Of a stretch of DNA of 64,000 nt, positions 22,866 to 37,600 are shown in pieces. The position numbers and the translations under genes are program-made. The stretch spans positions 310,001 to 374,000 of the forward strand of contig JAQGEQ010000192.1 of the NCBI GenBank assembly GCA_034620365.1. Reading direction: 5' to 3'. This stretch comes from Pegea sp. RAD2-039. Its lineage: Eukaryota; Chordata; Thaliacea; Salpida; Salpidae. Within the stretch, counting starts at the first letter, position 1; every line of letters begins with the position of its first letter. Under the pieces are notes generated by a model. It was not told where the DNA came from. It was given only the letters and a program-made list of their open reading frames with translations, and ran no database searches.

Positions 22866-25384
22866 AGGCAGAAACTGAAAAAGCTAAAAAGCTTTTCACT
22901 TTTGGATAAAGAGAATATACTTATAAGTGATTTGGTAATACCTTTTCATCAAAATACCGCTTCTTTTAAATAGGAAACTGATTCTAAACAATTTAAAAAA
23001 AACTGTTTGGTTTCTATTTATGAGAGATCTGTTTGAAATTAAACATAATTTGCTTTATATGAATTACTTTTTTTTAATTGGATAGCTTATAAAAAACAAT
23101 ATTTGTTTCTTCTTCACTTTGCCAGTTCATGCTTTCAAGATAAATTTACAAATAAAAGAAAATCATAAAATAGAAGTCACTGAATTCATTATTTCATAAA
23201 TATGTAAATTAAAATCAATATTTCTGAACAGTTTTTAATTTATTCTAATTTTACTGGAATCCACAGAAAATAAAATTATTTTGCTCATCATATTAAGAAG
23301 AAGTTGTATCTTTAGATTAATGATGTTTTAAAATCGAATGAATATTATTTTGTTTCAAGTTAAATTAAGAAAAAGGTAATAAAGAAAAATGAAAAACGAG
23401 ATATAAGTTAAACATCTGAAAAATAAAATTTGAAATCTTTTCACTAATTTCTACAAATTATTATTTTATTTACTAATTTCTTATTTAAATTTTTGAAAAG
23501 CTTAAAATTATATTCCAGCTCTATAATTTTCTGCTGCAACCTTTTTGTTTGTAAACGACTTTCTATAATCATTTTTGAAGTTTTTAAGCTAAATTTAATC
23601 TCAAAGTTTTGAAGAAAATTCTTTCATACTTGCAAACAATTGCTAATTCAAAAAAGTTAACTAACTTACATGCTATTCAGTTTATCTCTAATTAATTTAT
23701 GTAAAAACTCAAGTTTAAATCTTTCAAAGTATCTTTCTGCAAACCTCTTTCTCATTGAGCTAAAATGAAGTTTAGAAAATATTCAGAATAATTTGACTAA
23801 ATCAAATATAAAGAAAGATATCTTTATGAGTCTCCAATAACCAGATCAAACGAAATAATATATCTGAATGTAGCTCATGAAGTGATCATTTTAAAATGTA
23901 ATATAAATTTAAGCTTTTTTCTATTTTTTTAGCTCATTGCCTATAGGCAAACACGATTATATTTATGATCCACACAGACAAACACTTTATCGTCTCTTTA
24001 TTGTATCCGTAATTCTTTCTATCAAATACCTACACATAAACATTGTTATTAAAAAACTAAATTTAGAGGATTATCTTTCCCATTTTTAGATTTTAATATA
24101 CAGTTATGTCAAATTAAAAGAGAATTATTTGAAAATTGAAGAATTTATTAACTTTGGCCACCGATATATTACAAGACTAGACATTTGACCAGGTATTGTT
24201 AAATATTTTTGAATTAAAATTAACTTTAGTCTTCAGATAATGCTGCACAATTATTTAATTGATAGGCAAAAAAAGATTATAGAAAAATAAATATTGCAAA
24301 ATCTTTAAAAACGGTTAAAATTGATGATGGTTTTAATCAAATTTATTAAATAGATATCAATTTCTATAAGGCTTCAACTGAAGTTTTGAAATACGTTGGT
24401 TTAGTGGTTAAGCACTTGTTAGTCAATAGATGTAAATTGTGATCATAACTAAGTTTTAAATTTTGGTCTTTATGGGTGAAGATAACAACTAAACTGATTG
24501 TTCTTACTGATATTACTACATTAGACATAAAGAAACTCAGTGTTACCAAACATATTTATTATTAAAAATAAATAAAAGTCTAATCATGGCTAGTTGAGTG
24601 ATTTTGAAATGTGTAAATAAATTTAATCTATTAATATTGTTAGAAGTCTTTGTTGTGTTTTTTCTTCTTATACTGATTTGTTACAGTTTTAACTTGACTT
24701 ACATAACACACTTATACAAGCGGACTGACTTTGATAAGACCCACTTGTTCAATGACACAGTTACCTAGGTCAATGACATCAAAGTTAACAGATTTTTTCT
24801 CTGGGTTAACTTACATATAATACATTTTTGTTATATAACAGTAATTATTATATTTATTGCAATAAATTTAACTGAAATGAATTAACTTTGATTTTAAAAA
24901 TATAAAATAAACTTACCTCCGTTTTTGTTGTGGTTTCGAATGAATAAAAGTATTTCTAACAGTTAAACTATTTATTACTTTTTTTAATCTTTTAAACTAC
25001 AGTATTAAACACAGTCTTGCAAACGTGAAATTATGTTTCATATTTATTGTGTAAACATTTAGTATTTTTAAAGAACTATTTTCTCTATTATCAATGTAAA
25101 TATTTTTCATATAAATATCTTTATTTACAAAGTTACTTAAAAAAGGTGTTTGATAAACTAAACGATAAATCAAAACTAAAACAAGCTATTATAGCAACTG
25201 ATGAAATCTGTGAGGCTTAAGTCTTTTTTTTCAAACTTGATTATAAAACTATTTTGACGAAGATAATTTCTTATGTAAGCTGTGGTCATAAATAAAAAAT
25301 TTTAAAAATTTAATTTTAGCTATTCTAATTTTATAGCCTGCAATGTTTTTAGTGTTTAATAAATATGTTTATTTTCATAATTTT
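22866..25384. other. AT-rich intergenic, nothing recognised
   Basis: No gene recognised. A short imperfect inverted repeat (ACTTTGATAAGAC... to ...GACATCAAAGT) lies near 24730-24795 and may be a small transposon relic; support is weak. Confidence 0.4.
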
Positions 25385-25690
25385 TTTTATATTGCAATAC
25401 ATAATAAGAGGGTAACTAAAAAGGGTATTTCCCCTAGCACACATTCTCACAAATAATAGTTAATATCATTTATAATAAAGATGCAAACATAAAAAGATGC
25501 AATACACGGCATTTCAGTAGTTTCCATGCAACATAAAAGTTACTAATTATAAGAATGTTAATGATATAAAAAAAAGAATCACAGTTTAGAAAGGATAATA
25601 TTGGCAATATTAAAACGGTTTAAACATCCCTTCGAACAGTAATAGAATTTAATAAATTATTCTAAGCTCGACATTCATAAAAAAAAGTTT
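25385..25690 (-). mobile_element. LINE 3' end, truncated copy
   Basis: Minus strand: a decayed C-terminus (FKPF then NIANI and LSKL, ending at a stop) is followed by the family's 3' UTR mark GAGAATGTGTGCTAG and a degenerate hairpin/tail. It is the same 3' end as at 18745, 40791 and 48617, with extreme 5' truncation. Confidence 0.75.
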
Positions 25691-26379
25691 ATTATTAAAT
25701 ATAAAATTACAATTTTTATATGAAGTTAAAGATTAATCAAATTGATAAATTTCTAAAACCTTTTGTTTAAAACGAACTGGATGAATAGATTTCCTAATCT
25801 CCAAAACATATAAAAAATTTCTTACGTTTTGTCTGTAAACTTTATCACAAAAATGTTGATTTCTTTTTAAATCATTTATAAAAAAATTTGACATCAATTT
25901 TAAAATACTAGGAAAAAATAGTTTTATTTATTAGGTTAAATCATCTTAAAAAGCTTAATGCTTAAAATTTTTTATAAGTGCTGATAAAATATTTGTGAAA
26001 ATTGTATAATTGTTACATTATACTCATTTTTAAAACATTTAAAAAATTCATTACAAAAATAATTGTTGAAAATAAAAAAAAATTTTTTTTTATTAATATT
26101 AAAGTTTTTATGATATCAAGTCTACTCAATACTTATTGATGATTTAAACTGTTTTTTTTTTGGGTAAACGACAAACAAGTTTGTAATCGGTTAGCAAAAA
26201 ATAAAACAATTTTATGTCTTATATATAATAATCACTTATATACTTTTTATATTTACGTTTTATACTTTTTTATTTTCTAAATAGAAATAAAGTTTACATT
26301 TAACATGGATTATTTTAATTAACCAAATGTTGGGGAACTGGTCATTGTCTAAACACCATATAGTAACAAATTAATACGT
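25691..26379. other. AT-rich spacer
   Basis: No feature recognised between two LINE remnants. Confidence 0.4.
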
Positions 26380-27780
26380 TTTTGATGATTATAATAACAA
26401 TAAAGCCTGCTTCGGCCGAAAATGGTCGTGGTAGAAGTGATGATATTAAAAACAAAGCAAAACAGATTGAGATGCAAAATAAGTAATAAATCAAAACAAA
26501 ATGAAATTCAAAAAAATTTGTAGAGGTTCTTTTCTTTGATGTTAGTTTTTCTTCATTTGTTTGCAGAGTAGAGAGCACCATTTGAAGCAATTTTCTATCA
26601 ATCTCTAGTATTGATGTTGAACAATTTCATATCGCACTTGCAAGTATCCTTCGAGCAAAGACACGGACGGCCGATGTTACATTTGCTTTTTGATAGTTCC
26701 CAATAAAACAGCTCTCTTGGAATCCGTAAGTCTTTCATCCTGTGATATAACAGTAAAGTATTTTGCCGCTGACGTAAATATGTTAAACTTCATTCTTGTA
26801 TATGCTGTTGTCATTTGGCAATTTGAATAAAGTTCTATACAAAGAGATCATTACAAATTATTCAAATTAATCGAATTGATTTCTTGGACGAGTTGTTGCC
26901 AGTGGCTTTGGCTTTATTGAAGCTTATATCAAAGTTATTGAATTTTATAGCCTTCTTGCAAGTATCCTTAAAGCGAAGACACGGACAGTCTATGTTGCGT
27001 TTGGTTTTTTCGACGAAAGTGTCCGAGCCAGTGAATTCTTTGCTTATTGAATCATTTATAGCTGTTCTACTATTATTAAGTATCCTTAAAGCGCAAGACA
27101 CGGACAGTTGCGTTTGGTTTTTCCGAGCCAGTGAATTCTTTGCTTGCTTATCATGCTGTATACTATTATTAAACTAGAGCACCTTAAAACTTCCTTGTTT
27201 GAGGTTTTTTGCTTCCTCGTTAAACATACTATACGACGAAGACAACGAAAATGAAAAGTGTGAGTTTATTTTCGTTTACCTTCGGCAAAGCTCAAGTTTT
27301 GCCAGTAGTGTAAATAAAGGTAAACTGCGCAAATGTACCCGATACTTTACCTATGCAGCTATTGACCGCTGCTTCTATAGATACTAATACTTTTAATCCG
27401 AGATAGATACAGTTATTTTCAGCCTTAAAGCCACAACCCTTTTTTGCTGAATGTGCAACAATTACTGCATTATCGGCAAAAAGCTGATTGTGGATGTAGA
27501 TCTTTTAGGTTTTTGCTTTTAGAAATTCTGCATTAAAAATACTTCCGTCTTGAATGAAGATAGATTCCTTCGATAGATGCATGAAATGGTTGTTCCAATA
27601 ACATTGAAAAAGAAAATTCCAAAAAGCGTTGGGCAAGGACATATTCATCTTTTATTACATGATAGAGAGTTTTGATGTGAAACCGAGATATATTGTAGAC
27701 TGGCCAGATGCCCTTAATGAATATTTTAGATAAGCTTTTAATCCATATTTGTATGCTAAGATAATATAAATATAACCGTT
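26380..27780 (-). mobile_element. Remnant of a second LINE family
   Basis: Minus strand, right to left, with stops and frame changes: LGFTSKLS, then QDGSIFNAEFLKAKT and LFADNAVIVAHSA. The last is the catalytic box, normally FADD, here FADN. Further left is KRNIDCPCLRFKDTCKKAIK and a second version GRPCLCSKDTCKCDMKLFNI, matching the usual C-terminal GRPxxRFKDxxKRDxK signature of one group of LINEs. Three decayed copies of this signature (near 26670, 26980 and 27100) show local duplication. Different protein from the CR1/Jockey-like fragments elsewhere in the window. Non-functional. Confidence 0.75.
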
Positions 27781-28675
27781 ATTTTTTTCGGTTGCTTCAC
27801 GCATGGCTGATTTGATAAAATAACAATTTCAAAATATAGTATGAAGCGGGTTAGAGGTAGCAACAAGCGTGTTTATTGCTGTTTTATCGTAATCTGTCGG
27901 TTTATTTCTTCACTTGCTTGTTTATTTAATAATTTTTCTATTACAGCCAATTATAAGAGAATTAATATTTGTAACTTTAATAATTTGTTTGGTAAAATTA
28001 TCTAATAAAATACTAAACTTTGATTAACTTAAAAGTTGTGTTTTTATCAATTTTATGTTTTTGCAGATTTTGAAATTATTTTTTTACTATTTACTTTTTT
28101 ATTGGTTTTTAGTATTTCTTTGCTTTTATAAAAAATAAAATATTTTATACTTTTTAGTAGGTTATATAAAGTATAAAATTTATATAAAAATATTTTATAA
28201 TTGCAATATTTATTATCTACAATTTTATTCAAAATTTATTGCTAGCTTAATAAGTAACTTTTATTTCATGAAATAATATTATAATAGTTAGATGAATTTT
28301 GATTTTATTTGAATCACATAAAGCTATAATTTTTTTAATTAGTTTAAATTGCTAATATTTGCTGTTAGTGTAAATCTTTGGCTAAAAAAAGAATTTTATA
28401 AAATGCAAGTTAAATGAATTTAGTTTCATGACTAAAGTAAGTTTAAAAAACGACTTTATACTTTAGTGGTTAAGTTGCTTTTGGAAATACATGAAGCAAT
28501 CTGATAATAATCTATAGATTTCTGAAATTATATAAGATAATCTAAAAAAGTACTTTGTGTTTATAATATCTAAAATATTAAGAATAGTTTTTGAAAATTT
28601 TTGAAACACTTAAGATTAAATAAATATTTTCAGAAATTATAGTTTAATATTAAGCATTAGTTTACAAGTAATCAC
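27781..28675. other. AT-rich sequence upstream of WDR90
   Basis: No gene recognised; the WDR90 promoter and leader should lie in its right part, but no clear TATA or other element stands out. Confidence 0.4.
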
Positions 28676-31600
28676 ATGTCTACAAAACGAAAGACAAAGT
28701 CAAGTAAGTTGTTTATTCATAAATTAAAGCTTTTATTTTCTAATTTTTTGTATTTTAGTTTGGCAACACCCTTTTGTAAATGTCTTTAAGCAGTTTGAAA
28801 TTGAAAAATGGAAAAAAGTAAAAAGAGAAGGCGATGTTGTTACAGTAATGGATAAAAAGATTAAATCAACTGTGGTTAAAGTTCAAGGTTTGAAATTATC
28901 TAATCAATTTAATTGTCTTTAACTTTTGTGTAACATCAAGGAATATTTTAAATTATATAAAAATAATAAAAATGACTTCATTTTTTAAATACTTTAAGCT
29001 CTCTGATAAGTTTTGAATACAAAAATGTCATTTTGATATTTATTAAACTATTCCTATAAAATAAAACTTTTATCATGAGAAGCAGTGTTTCATTTAGCTT
29101 AATATCTTATGTTGATAGGTTTAGAGATTATTTTAAAATTATTAAAATAATTCTTATAACAAATATAAATCCAAGTTTTTTTGAAATGCTTCTGTCCACG
29201 TGGTAATTGTTATTCTAAATGAAATTGGGTGACAGTAAAATGCTTAGTTGTTTCTAAAATTTTACATCATTTTATTTGGAAGTATTTTGAAGGGTCTGTT
29301 CCAGCTGGAAATTATATTCAAATACCTAGAACAAATGGACAGTCACTTGGGCTAACTGGAAGATACTTTTATGTCTCGTTCAAGGTACATCTATTTTTAT
29401 AACCATCAAACTTTCAAAACTCTGACATCTCTACAGCCGATACCGAGCAAGTACTTCGTCGTACACTTAGATGTTGTAGATGATGATAACTTTGTGGTTC
29501 GTATTTCATTCTCAAATCTTTTTAAAGAGTTTAGATCTACCTCAACGTGGCTTCAATTTCCATTCGCTTGCTCACCTGCTAAAGGTGATTAATAGTTGTT
29601 GAAATGTAGAAACAAACTAATCAACGATCTGTAGGAAGTGTTGAAGAGTGTACTTCACGAGGAGTTAAAAAAACCTTGGTTGGACCAGCTCCTTTATCGC
29701 AAAAATGGACTCTGCTGGTTTTAGACCTTCGATATATTCTTTCAACTTATACTAACAAGTAAATATTTTGTTACTTTGAGTAATTTAGTTGAAAATATTT
29801 AGAAAATTCGTGTTTAATGTCTGAAATGTTGATTTTTCAGGAATTACTCACATATGAAAAGCATGAGATTCTGTGCAAATATGTTATTGAAGAACTGTTT
29901 TACATCAGATATACAATATGACCCACGAATATCACCACAACAAGCTCGTTCACTTGGTATCACAAATACTTCTGAAAACTTCGCACCTTTACCCAGAGAA
30001 ATATCCTTTTTTCTACCCAAAGATAAAGTAGGTTGAGATTAGAAGTCGAACAACAAGAATAAGATATAATCAAAGAATTTTTATCACTTAATCTGACATT
30101 TCAAGAAACTTTTTATGATTAATTATTTCTATTTCTTTGAATGATTAATCACTTAATATTCAATCGTTTGTTATTAACCATTCCAAACATAATTCTTGGT
30201 TATTTATAAATTTATGGTAGGCTTGGGACGATTTATATGACGTGGTTCACTTTCCAGTTGATAATCTGACCTTAAAGTTACCGTTCGATACAATTCAAAG
30301 TAACCAGCAACAAATTCTGCTTATTGAAGAAAAGAAAAAACGAAAAAAACCTGAAAACGTTGTTGTAGACATTAGAAAAACTAAGGTTATTTAGCTATAA
30401 ACATTTCCACAACAACATCAGTAATATTTTCTAACTTCAATTTGATCAATTATCCAGATTAATTAAAAAAATCTTTCATTACAGTCAGCTGTGAATGCCG
30501 GTTACAAAACCTCTGATCAAATTACACCAAATATTGCGGTTCAAATAGAAAAAGAAGTTAAATGGAAACCAAAAGGTTCTATTACGCAAGATCTACCTTA
30601 TGTAGGATTGAAAGAAGAATCAGAAGATGATGAGGAAATGTAAGTTCTTTAAAAACTATATTTAATCATTTTAATTAATTGTTGTTTAGATTAAAAGAGA
30701 TTTCTGATGATGCAAGTGTTCATGTTTTTATGAAAAGTCCGAATAATAAAGATATTATCAACGGTTTGCCTTTAAAAAGTATTTGTAAGTTTGTTGAAGT
30801 CGGTAAAGTTCAAGAAAGTGTTTCAAACAACTGTTCTAGGTAAAGAAGATTTAGTTGATGAATCAATAAACAAATCAAATATAATCAGAAAAATAAGCTC
30901 TTTAAAAAATTCTTCAATTCAATTATTTAAAGTGATTGGATTTGGAAATCATACTTTTTCAAATGAATTTCGAAAGTTTAGGTGAAAAAATCTAAAAACT
31001 ATTTTCAAACTGTCAATTAGTTTTATTGTCTCCTTAAAACCGACTTTAAAATATGTAAAAAGTTCACAAAAATCTCTTTTTCCACTAAAAACCAACTGTA
31101 TTAAAGTTCAAACTGTAATCTTTATCAGATCGCTTGCACTGTGGCATCCTAGGTCGTCTAATGAAGATAGCGTCCACGTGGTGGTCTACGCTGTCCAAGC
31201 GCTGGTGGTTGCCATGGAAACAGTAACTCGTAAACAACGCGTGTTTGTTGGACACACAGATAAAGTCACGTGTATCAGTCTCAACCAATATTCAGGTTTT
31301 TCTTCAAATCATTTCAACTTTTCGAGCTTACTAATTCAATTATTCAGGAAATCAACAGATAATTTTGGCTAGTGGCCAAACTGGCCCGGGCGGTGTAGTC
31401 CGGGTTTGGAACTTTGATAAAACAAGTTGTATTTGTGTAATCAAATCTACTTTTGCATCATCTATGGATATAGTTACCTTCTCACGTACTGGGGGTGTTT
31501 TAGTGGGTAGTGGAAAGTAAATTTTCAGTCTTTTTAACTTGATTATTTCATGATTGTTTATTTTTAAAGTTTTAAAAACCTTTCACATTTTTTCACTTTT

Positions 31601-34600
31601 TAATAAAGTTCCTCCTCAATAGATTTCCAATATAATATTTAAGCGGTTTAAACCAACTTGACATTTTCCAAATTGTACTTCATTAGTGGTTCTTTTCGCA
31701 GATTTATAGATAGATTAAATTACTTATGTGGTCTTGAAAGGCTAGACTTTACTAAATTCTGTTCCAATAAATACTTAAAATAGATCAATTTTTGTGGAAC
31801 TGAATTTGAAATGTTCAAATTTCATAGAGATCATTACGGAAAGACAGTATTTGTGGTATGGGACACAAGCAGTATCTTGAAAACAAAAACTTTTAGTGTA
31901 ATCGCAAAAGCACATTCTAATGTAGAGGTTTGTTTTTACTTTAAATATTTTCTTATTATTTCAATTTTAATAAATTTTTATTTAAATAATTAAATAATTT
32001 TTTTTTAAAGTAGTTTAAAAAGACATCAATCAAATAACCGAAGGTGCTGATGATATATATTTAGAATAAATCTACAAATTCTTTTCAGATAAATCGTATT
32101 TGTATCTCTCCTGTTCACGACATGCGTATAGTAACATGTGGTCGAGATAACATCAGATTTTGGCGTGTCAAATCCAACCAAATAAGATCATGTCCTATTT
32201 CAACATCCAACAATCATCAATCTTTATCTGAAGTCTCTGACGTCACATTTGCACCACCCGGTTGCCTTGGTAATTTCCTCATCGCTTGCTGATTGGTTTA
32301 AACTTATTTGGTTGTCAATTAGGAGTAAATGAAGATGATGAGAAGATTAATCCATTTAATGTATTTGCTTGTACTAGAAAGGGTCTGGTGTTTGAAATTG
32401 ATTTCACTTCCCTCAACATTCGTAATTGCTATCATCTAAACTCAAAATTAAAGAAGCAATCCAGAGGTAGCGAGTTAATCATCTTCATGTCCTATTTCAA
32501 CATCCAACAATCATCAATCTTTATCTGAAGTCTCTGACGTCACATTTGCACCACCTGGTTGCCTTGGTAATTTCCTCATCGCTTGCTGATTGGTTTAAAC
32601 TTATTTGGTTGTCAATTAGGAGTAAATGAAGATGATGAGAAGATTAATCCATTTAATGTATTTGCTTGTACTAGAAAGGGTCTGGTGTTTGAAATTGATT
32701 TCACTTCCCTCAACATTCGTAATTGCTATCATCTAAACTCAAAATTAAAGAAGCAATCCAGAGGTAGTGAGTTAATCATCTTTTGATCATTCTAACTTCG
32801 TGTTTCAGGTTTGATTCTAAATACTCTCCGGATTCAATCTACGTACCTTTTGACTGGTTCCGAAGATGGCTTCTTACGTTTTTGGCCCTTAAATTTAAAG
32901 TCAGTGTTTTTGGAAGCTGAGCACGATTCTAGTGTAACAGATGTTGACGTCAGCGCCGATACTTCAAAAGTTCTCGTCACTACTGCTTCTGGAACACTGG
33001 GTTATTTAGACATTTCTACAAGACACTATACGACCCTAATGCGGTCGCATATTGATAGGTAAAAATCGATCTAATTTGCATAAAATTATGACGAATTTGA
33101 TTACAGGATCAATGATTGTAGTTTTGATTTACTTCGAGATATTGTTGTAACTTGTAGTGATGACTTCAGTATTCATCTTACTCAAGTGAATCCTCTTCAA
33201 CAAATCTATAACTTTGGAACTCCAAATGATAAACCAAGTTGTGTATCATGTCATCCTAGTTTACAGGTTTGATCTTCTTCTGATCTTCTTCTGATCTTCT
33301 TCTGATCTTCTTCTAATCTTCTTCTGATCTTCTTCTAATCTTCTTCTAATCTTCTTCTAATCTTCTTCTAATCTTCTTCTAATCTTCTTCTAATCTTCTT
33401 CTAATCTTCTTCTAATCTTCTTCTAATCTTCTTCTAATCTTCTTCTAATCTTCTTCTAATCTTCTTCTAATCTTCTTCTAATCTTCTTCTAATCTTCTTC
33501 TAATCTTCTTCTAATCTTCTTCTAATCTTCTTCTAATCTTCTTCTAATCTTCTTCTAATCTTCTTCTAATCTTCTTCTAATCTTCTTCTAATCTTCTTCT
33601 AATCTTCTTCTAATCTTCTTCTAATCTTCTTCTAATCTTCTTCTAATCTTCTTCTAATCTTCTTCTAATCTTCTTCTAATCTTCTTCTAATCTTCTTCTG
33701 ATCTTCTTCTGATCTTCTTCTAATCTTCTTGTGATCTTCTTGTGATCTTCATTTGATCTTCTTCTGATCTTCTTGTGATCTTCTTGTGATCTTCTTGTGA
33801 TCTTCTTGATCTTCTTCTAATCTTCTTCTGATCTTCTTCTGGTCTTTTCTAGATCTTTGCAGTGGGTTTCTTCAGTGGTTGTGTCCGTATCTTCGATTGT
33901 GACTCAACAAGTGTCGTATCTGAACATCCATCAGCACATGATGGTCACCAAGTCATCTCAATCCTTTTCACGTCTTCTGGAAACAGATTAATCAGTAGAT
34001 GCAAGCAAGGTATCTTCAACTACTCCTTAACACTGACATCTACCGGATGTTTTGTAGGAACTTTATGTTTGTATGATACCTCCCAAGCACTTAGGTTTGG
34101 TGTTCCACTTTTACGGAAATTAGTCCAGGCTGCCTGCCCAGGTTTGTGGTACGGACCAAATAGCTTAAACGCAAGTGTGGACGGTCTCAAATGTGCTTAC
34201 ATTGGGGCCAATCAGTTGACAATTACCATAGCAACAACTGATATGCTTGATGAGTTATTGAGAGTTGATGTAACAACCGGTTTGAAAGTTGAAAATCGCG
34301 AGAAATTAGAATTGTGAGTGATCTTCTATTAGTTACAGACTCTCAACAAGATCTTCTTCTCAGACCTCGTTCTGATATCCCGAAACTTGTTGTCTTCTCT
34401 CCTCTAAATCATTTGATTGTAATCACTTGTCTTAATCGGTTGTTGAAGATAGACTCTGAAACTGGATCTTTATTACAAATTGTTGCAAATATTCATAAGT
34501 TAGTCTTGTTTTTTTAATGAGTATTTTTTGATTTATTATTTTTTTTTTATTATATATCTGGTTAATTTCAAATTTATGTTTTTATAACAAGCCTATTCTT

Positions 34601-37600
34601 GAAGAAAATAATTTGAAAATGAGGGATTAATTTATTTCAGATAATTATCAAAAATATGAAATTTAATAATTGAAGATTTTTATTCTTTGACAAATCACTT
34701 TTCTATAAAATTTAAAAATTCTAAAAATCATAAATCTTGGATTATTTATCAATTACTAAAAACTGAACAATTATAAAATCTCAAACACGTAATCCTAGAT
34801 ATGTAACATTTATCAAATTCAATCACAAAACCATGTAATTTGTTTCAAAGTATTCGTAGTTTAATTAAAACAATCTCACAAAAAAGATGAACAAATTGTT
34901 TTTATCGATATCGTATCAACCAGTGTCTGCCTTTTTTATTTTGATTAATTGCAACATGAAATTTTTTAGCTCTCAATACCACCAACCATTGAAATTCTTG
35001 TTTTCCCTATAATTATCAGCTGATTACATAATTTTCAAATCATTTTTTTATTTAAGCAATAATAAACCATCAATAAAAGTTTCATTTCTTTAAAAAACCG
35101 ATTTTTTTGTTGTCACGTTCCATCTTTCACCAGAAAATCATCGACTTCTGTTTGTGTCTCGAAAGACGCGCGATTCCTCGTCACATCCGGTGATAATGAG
35201 ATCAAAATCTGGGATTATAAGATGTCCGATCACAACAGCTTTCAAGTAATCACTTCTTTAAATCCACAATTGATCTTAATCTTCATCTTTTAGGTATTTA
35301 AAGGTCATTGTGATAAAGTTCACCAACTACACGTCACTGATGACGAAAAATTAATCTCATCTGGTAGTGATGCTGTAATTATTTGGAATTTAAAACCTCA
35401 AAATGAGTCGTCTTCTCAAGTTTTATTTCCATCTGGAAGACATGAGATCGATATAGAAAGAAAAGATGATGAAGAAGACGTAGATGATTGTTCTACGGTC
35501 CTAGATGACCCACAATCTAGTCCACGTGTCCATTTTGTTGACATGGACAGTCCAAACCGTCCCGATACTCTTCATGCTTCTGATTTAGACACAAGTGTTT
35601 CTGATTTCACATATGATGCCAAGTTAGTTGAAGAAATGATAAAAGATGAAGTATCAGAAGATCGTTTTGATTCTGATCCTGTTGTTCAATCGACTCTTGT
35701 GTCTCAGATGAATCCTAAGATTTATGAAGACACGATTCAACCAGATAATCAAGTCTGCAATCATTCTGATCATCTTGAAAAGGTACATGAGATCGAATCT
35801 TCCGTAGGATCACATGAGAAGAAGATTGAATCTTCTGAAGACTTATATGAGATGAATATCAAATCTTCTGAGAGTTTAGAGATCGAATCTTCTCCATTTG
35901 ATCCTCTTCAAATAGTCCCAGAAGAGCAATTAGCTGAATGTAAAGCAAATGATACATTAGATATCTCTGATTTACATCTAGAACCCAAAGAATCCCAACA
36001 ACCTTCGATTAGTTGTGCTCCAATCAGATCTGGATGTAGTCCAAAGAAAAAGATCAAAAATAAATCCAGGAAAGTTTCTTTCCGAAAAGTTGCCACAAAA
36101 AATCCTCAAATTGGTATTTGCGACGTTTGGAAGGAAGAAAAGTCCTCAGAAGCAACTAAAATCAAGGAAGTTGATCCTATATATCCATCTTCTGATCTTC
36201 CAGAAGCTTTATCTTACTACAAACCTCGTCATGATCCTTCTAAACAAGCAACAAAGACTTATACAGCTCCACAAAACCAACAAGGACTACAACTTCATCA
36301 AGTACTTGGGTAAGTCATGTTTGTTTCGAATTTGTTACTTGTAACATCGTCTCAGTTACAACGGTAATTCACGTTCTAATCTGATTTGGAGTTCTTCTAT
36401 GGGTATCTTATTATATACTTGTGGATGTACTGTAGTAGTAGAACGTCTTGATGTTATTCAAAAACGATATTTGTTCGGACATACTGAAGAAGTATCTTGT
36501 TTAGCTCTTCAAAATAATAATCAGGTGAATTAATTATTTTAGACATTTGAATATTACTTGAAAAAGTTTTGAAATAGAAAAATTAGATTTATTTGTGAAT
36601 AATGAATAAGTTTTGAATTTACTTTAAAAGTTAGACATAAAATTTCAATTAAAAAAAAAAACGATTTGTTTTTAAGACTAATGATTTTTTACATTAACTC
36701 ATCAAATAGATATTTTGAGAATAAATAAAAAATAATAGATTTAAGTTTGTTTTGAGATCGGTTCAAAAATAATCTCTTTGTTTTTCTTATTAATTTGTTT
36801 TTTAATATCTGTATTAGTTTCATAAATTTTCTATTTAACACATACATAAAAAAGAATTAGAAATACTTTTAACTATCAAATCAATCTTTACACAACAATA
36901 ATTTTTCTTTTTGAACACTTCAACAAAATTTGATTATTTTTAAAAATATTTTTTACAAAGAAGCAATTGATAAAATTGTTCTTGTTTGAAATTGCCTATC
37001 AGAAAATAAAAGAATAGTTTTTGTCAATTCATCTAAAACATCTTTATCCACAAAGTTATTTGATAATAAACGTCTTTGAAATCTTAGGTTTTTGTATCAG
37101 TATCTGGTCGAAACGAAATGGTTGCATGTAAAATCTGTTTTTGGGACATGGACACATTAAAAGAGCTTACAACAATTGAAGTAGACTCCAATGAAATCAT
37201 CTCGATGTCTTTCTCACCTAATGACAAGTAATTTAAGTTTCCAAACTAAATATTGTAATTGTAAATTTCCAACATTTAACCTAAAATTACTTCTACATAA
37301 TAGATACCTTCTTACAATAAGTGACCATCTGGACAAAACTGTGTCAATTTGGACCACATATGACGGTCGAACACTACCACAACTTCTTACTAATACTTCG
37401 ATACAAACTCCTATAATACAAGTTTGTTTATTATTTTAAATGATTCCTATTTAGTCTTGAAATCTTTTTCAATTTGTATTTTTTTTAGTTGTTTAATAAG
37501 TAAGATTTTATTAATTACTTGATTGAATTGTACAAGTTGTTTCATGTGTAGAATAAAAACAGTTCCTAGTAGTTAAACAACGTCGATTTTTAAGCTTTAA

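Noticed and set aside
26640..27101. Cysteine-rich repeated protein (metallothionein-like CxC modules)
   Set aside because: The repeated CPCLRFKDTCKK matches the C-terminal signature of a LINE reverse transcriptase, and the FADN catalytic box lies upstream on the same strand.
32286..32786. Two separate short genes reading MLIGLNLFGCQLGVNEDDEK
   Set aside because: They are the duplicated WDR90 exon with its short intron read through.
35908..36096. Minus-strand frame inside the large WDR90 exon
   Set aside because: Shadow of the plus-strand coding exon; no independent support.
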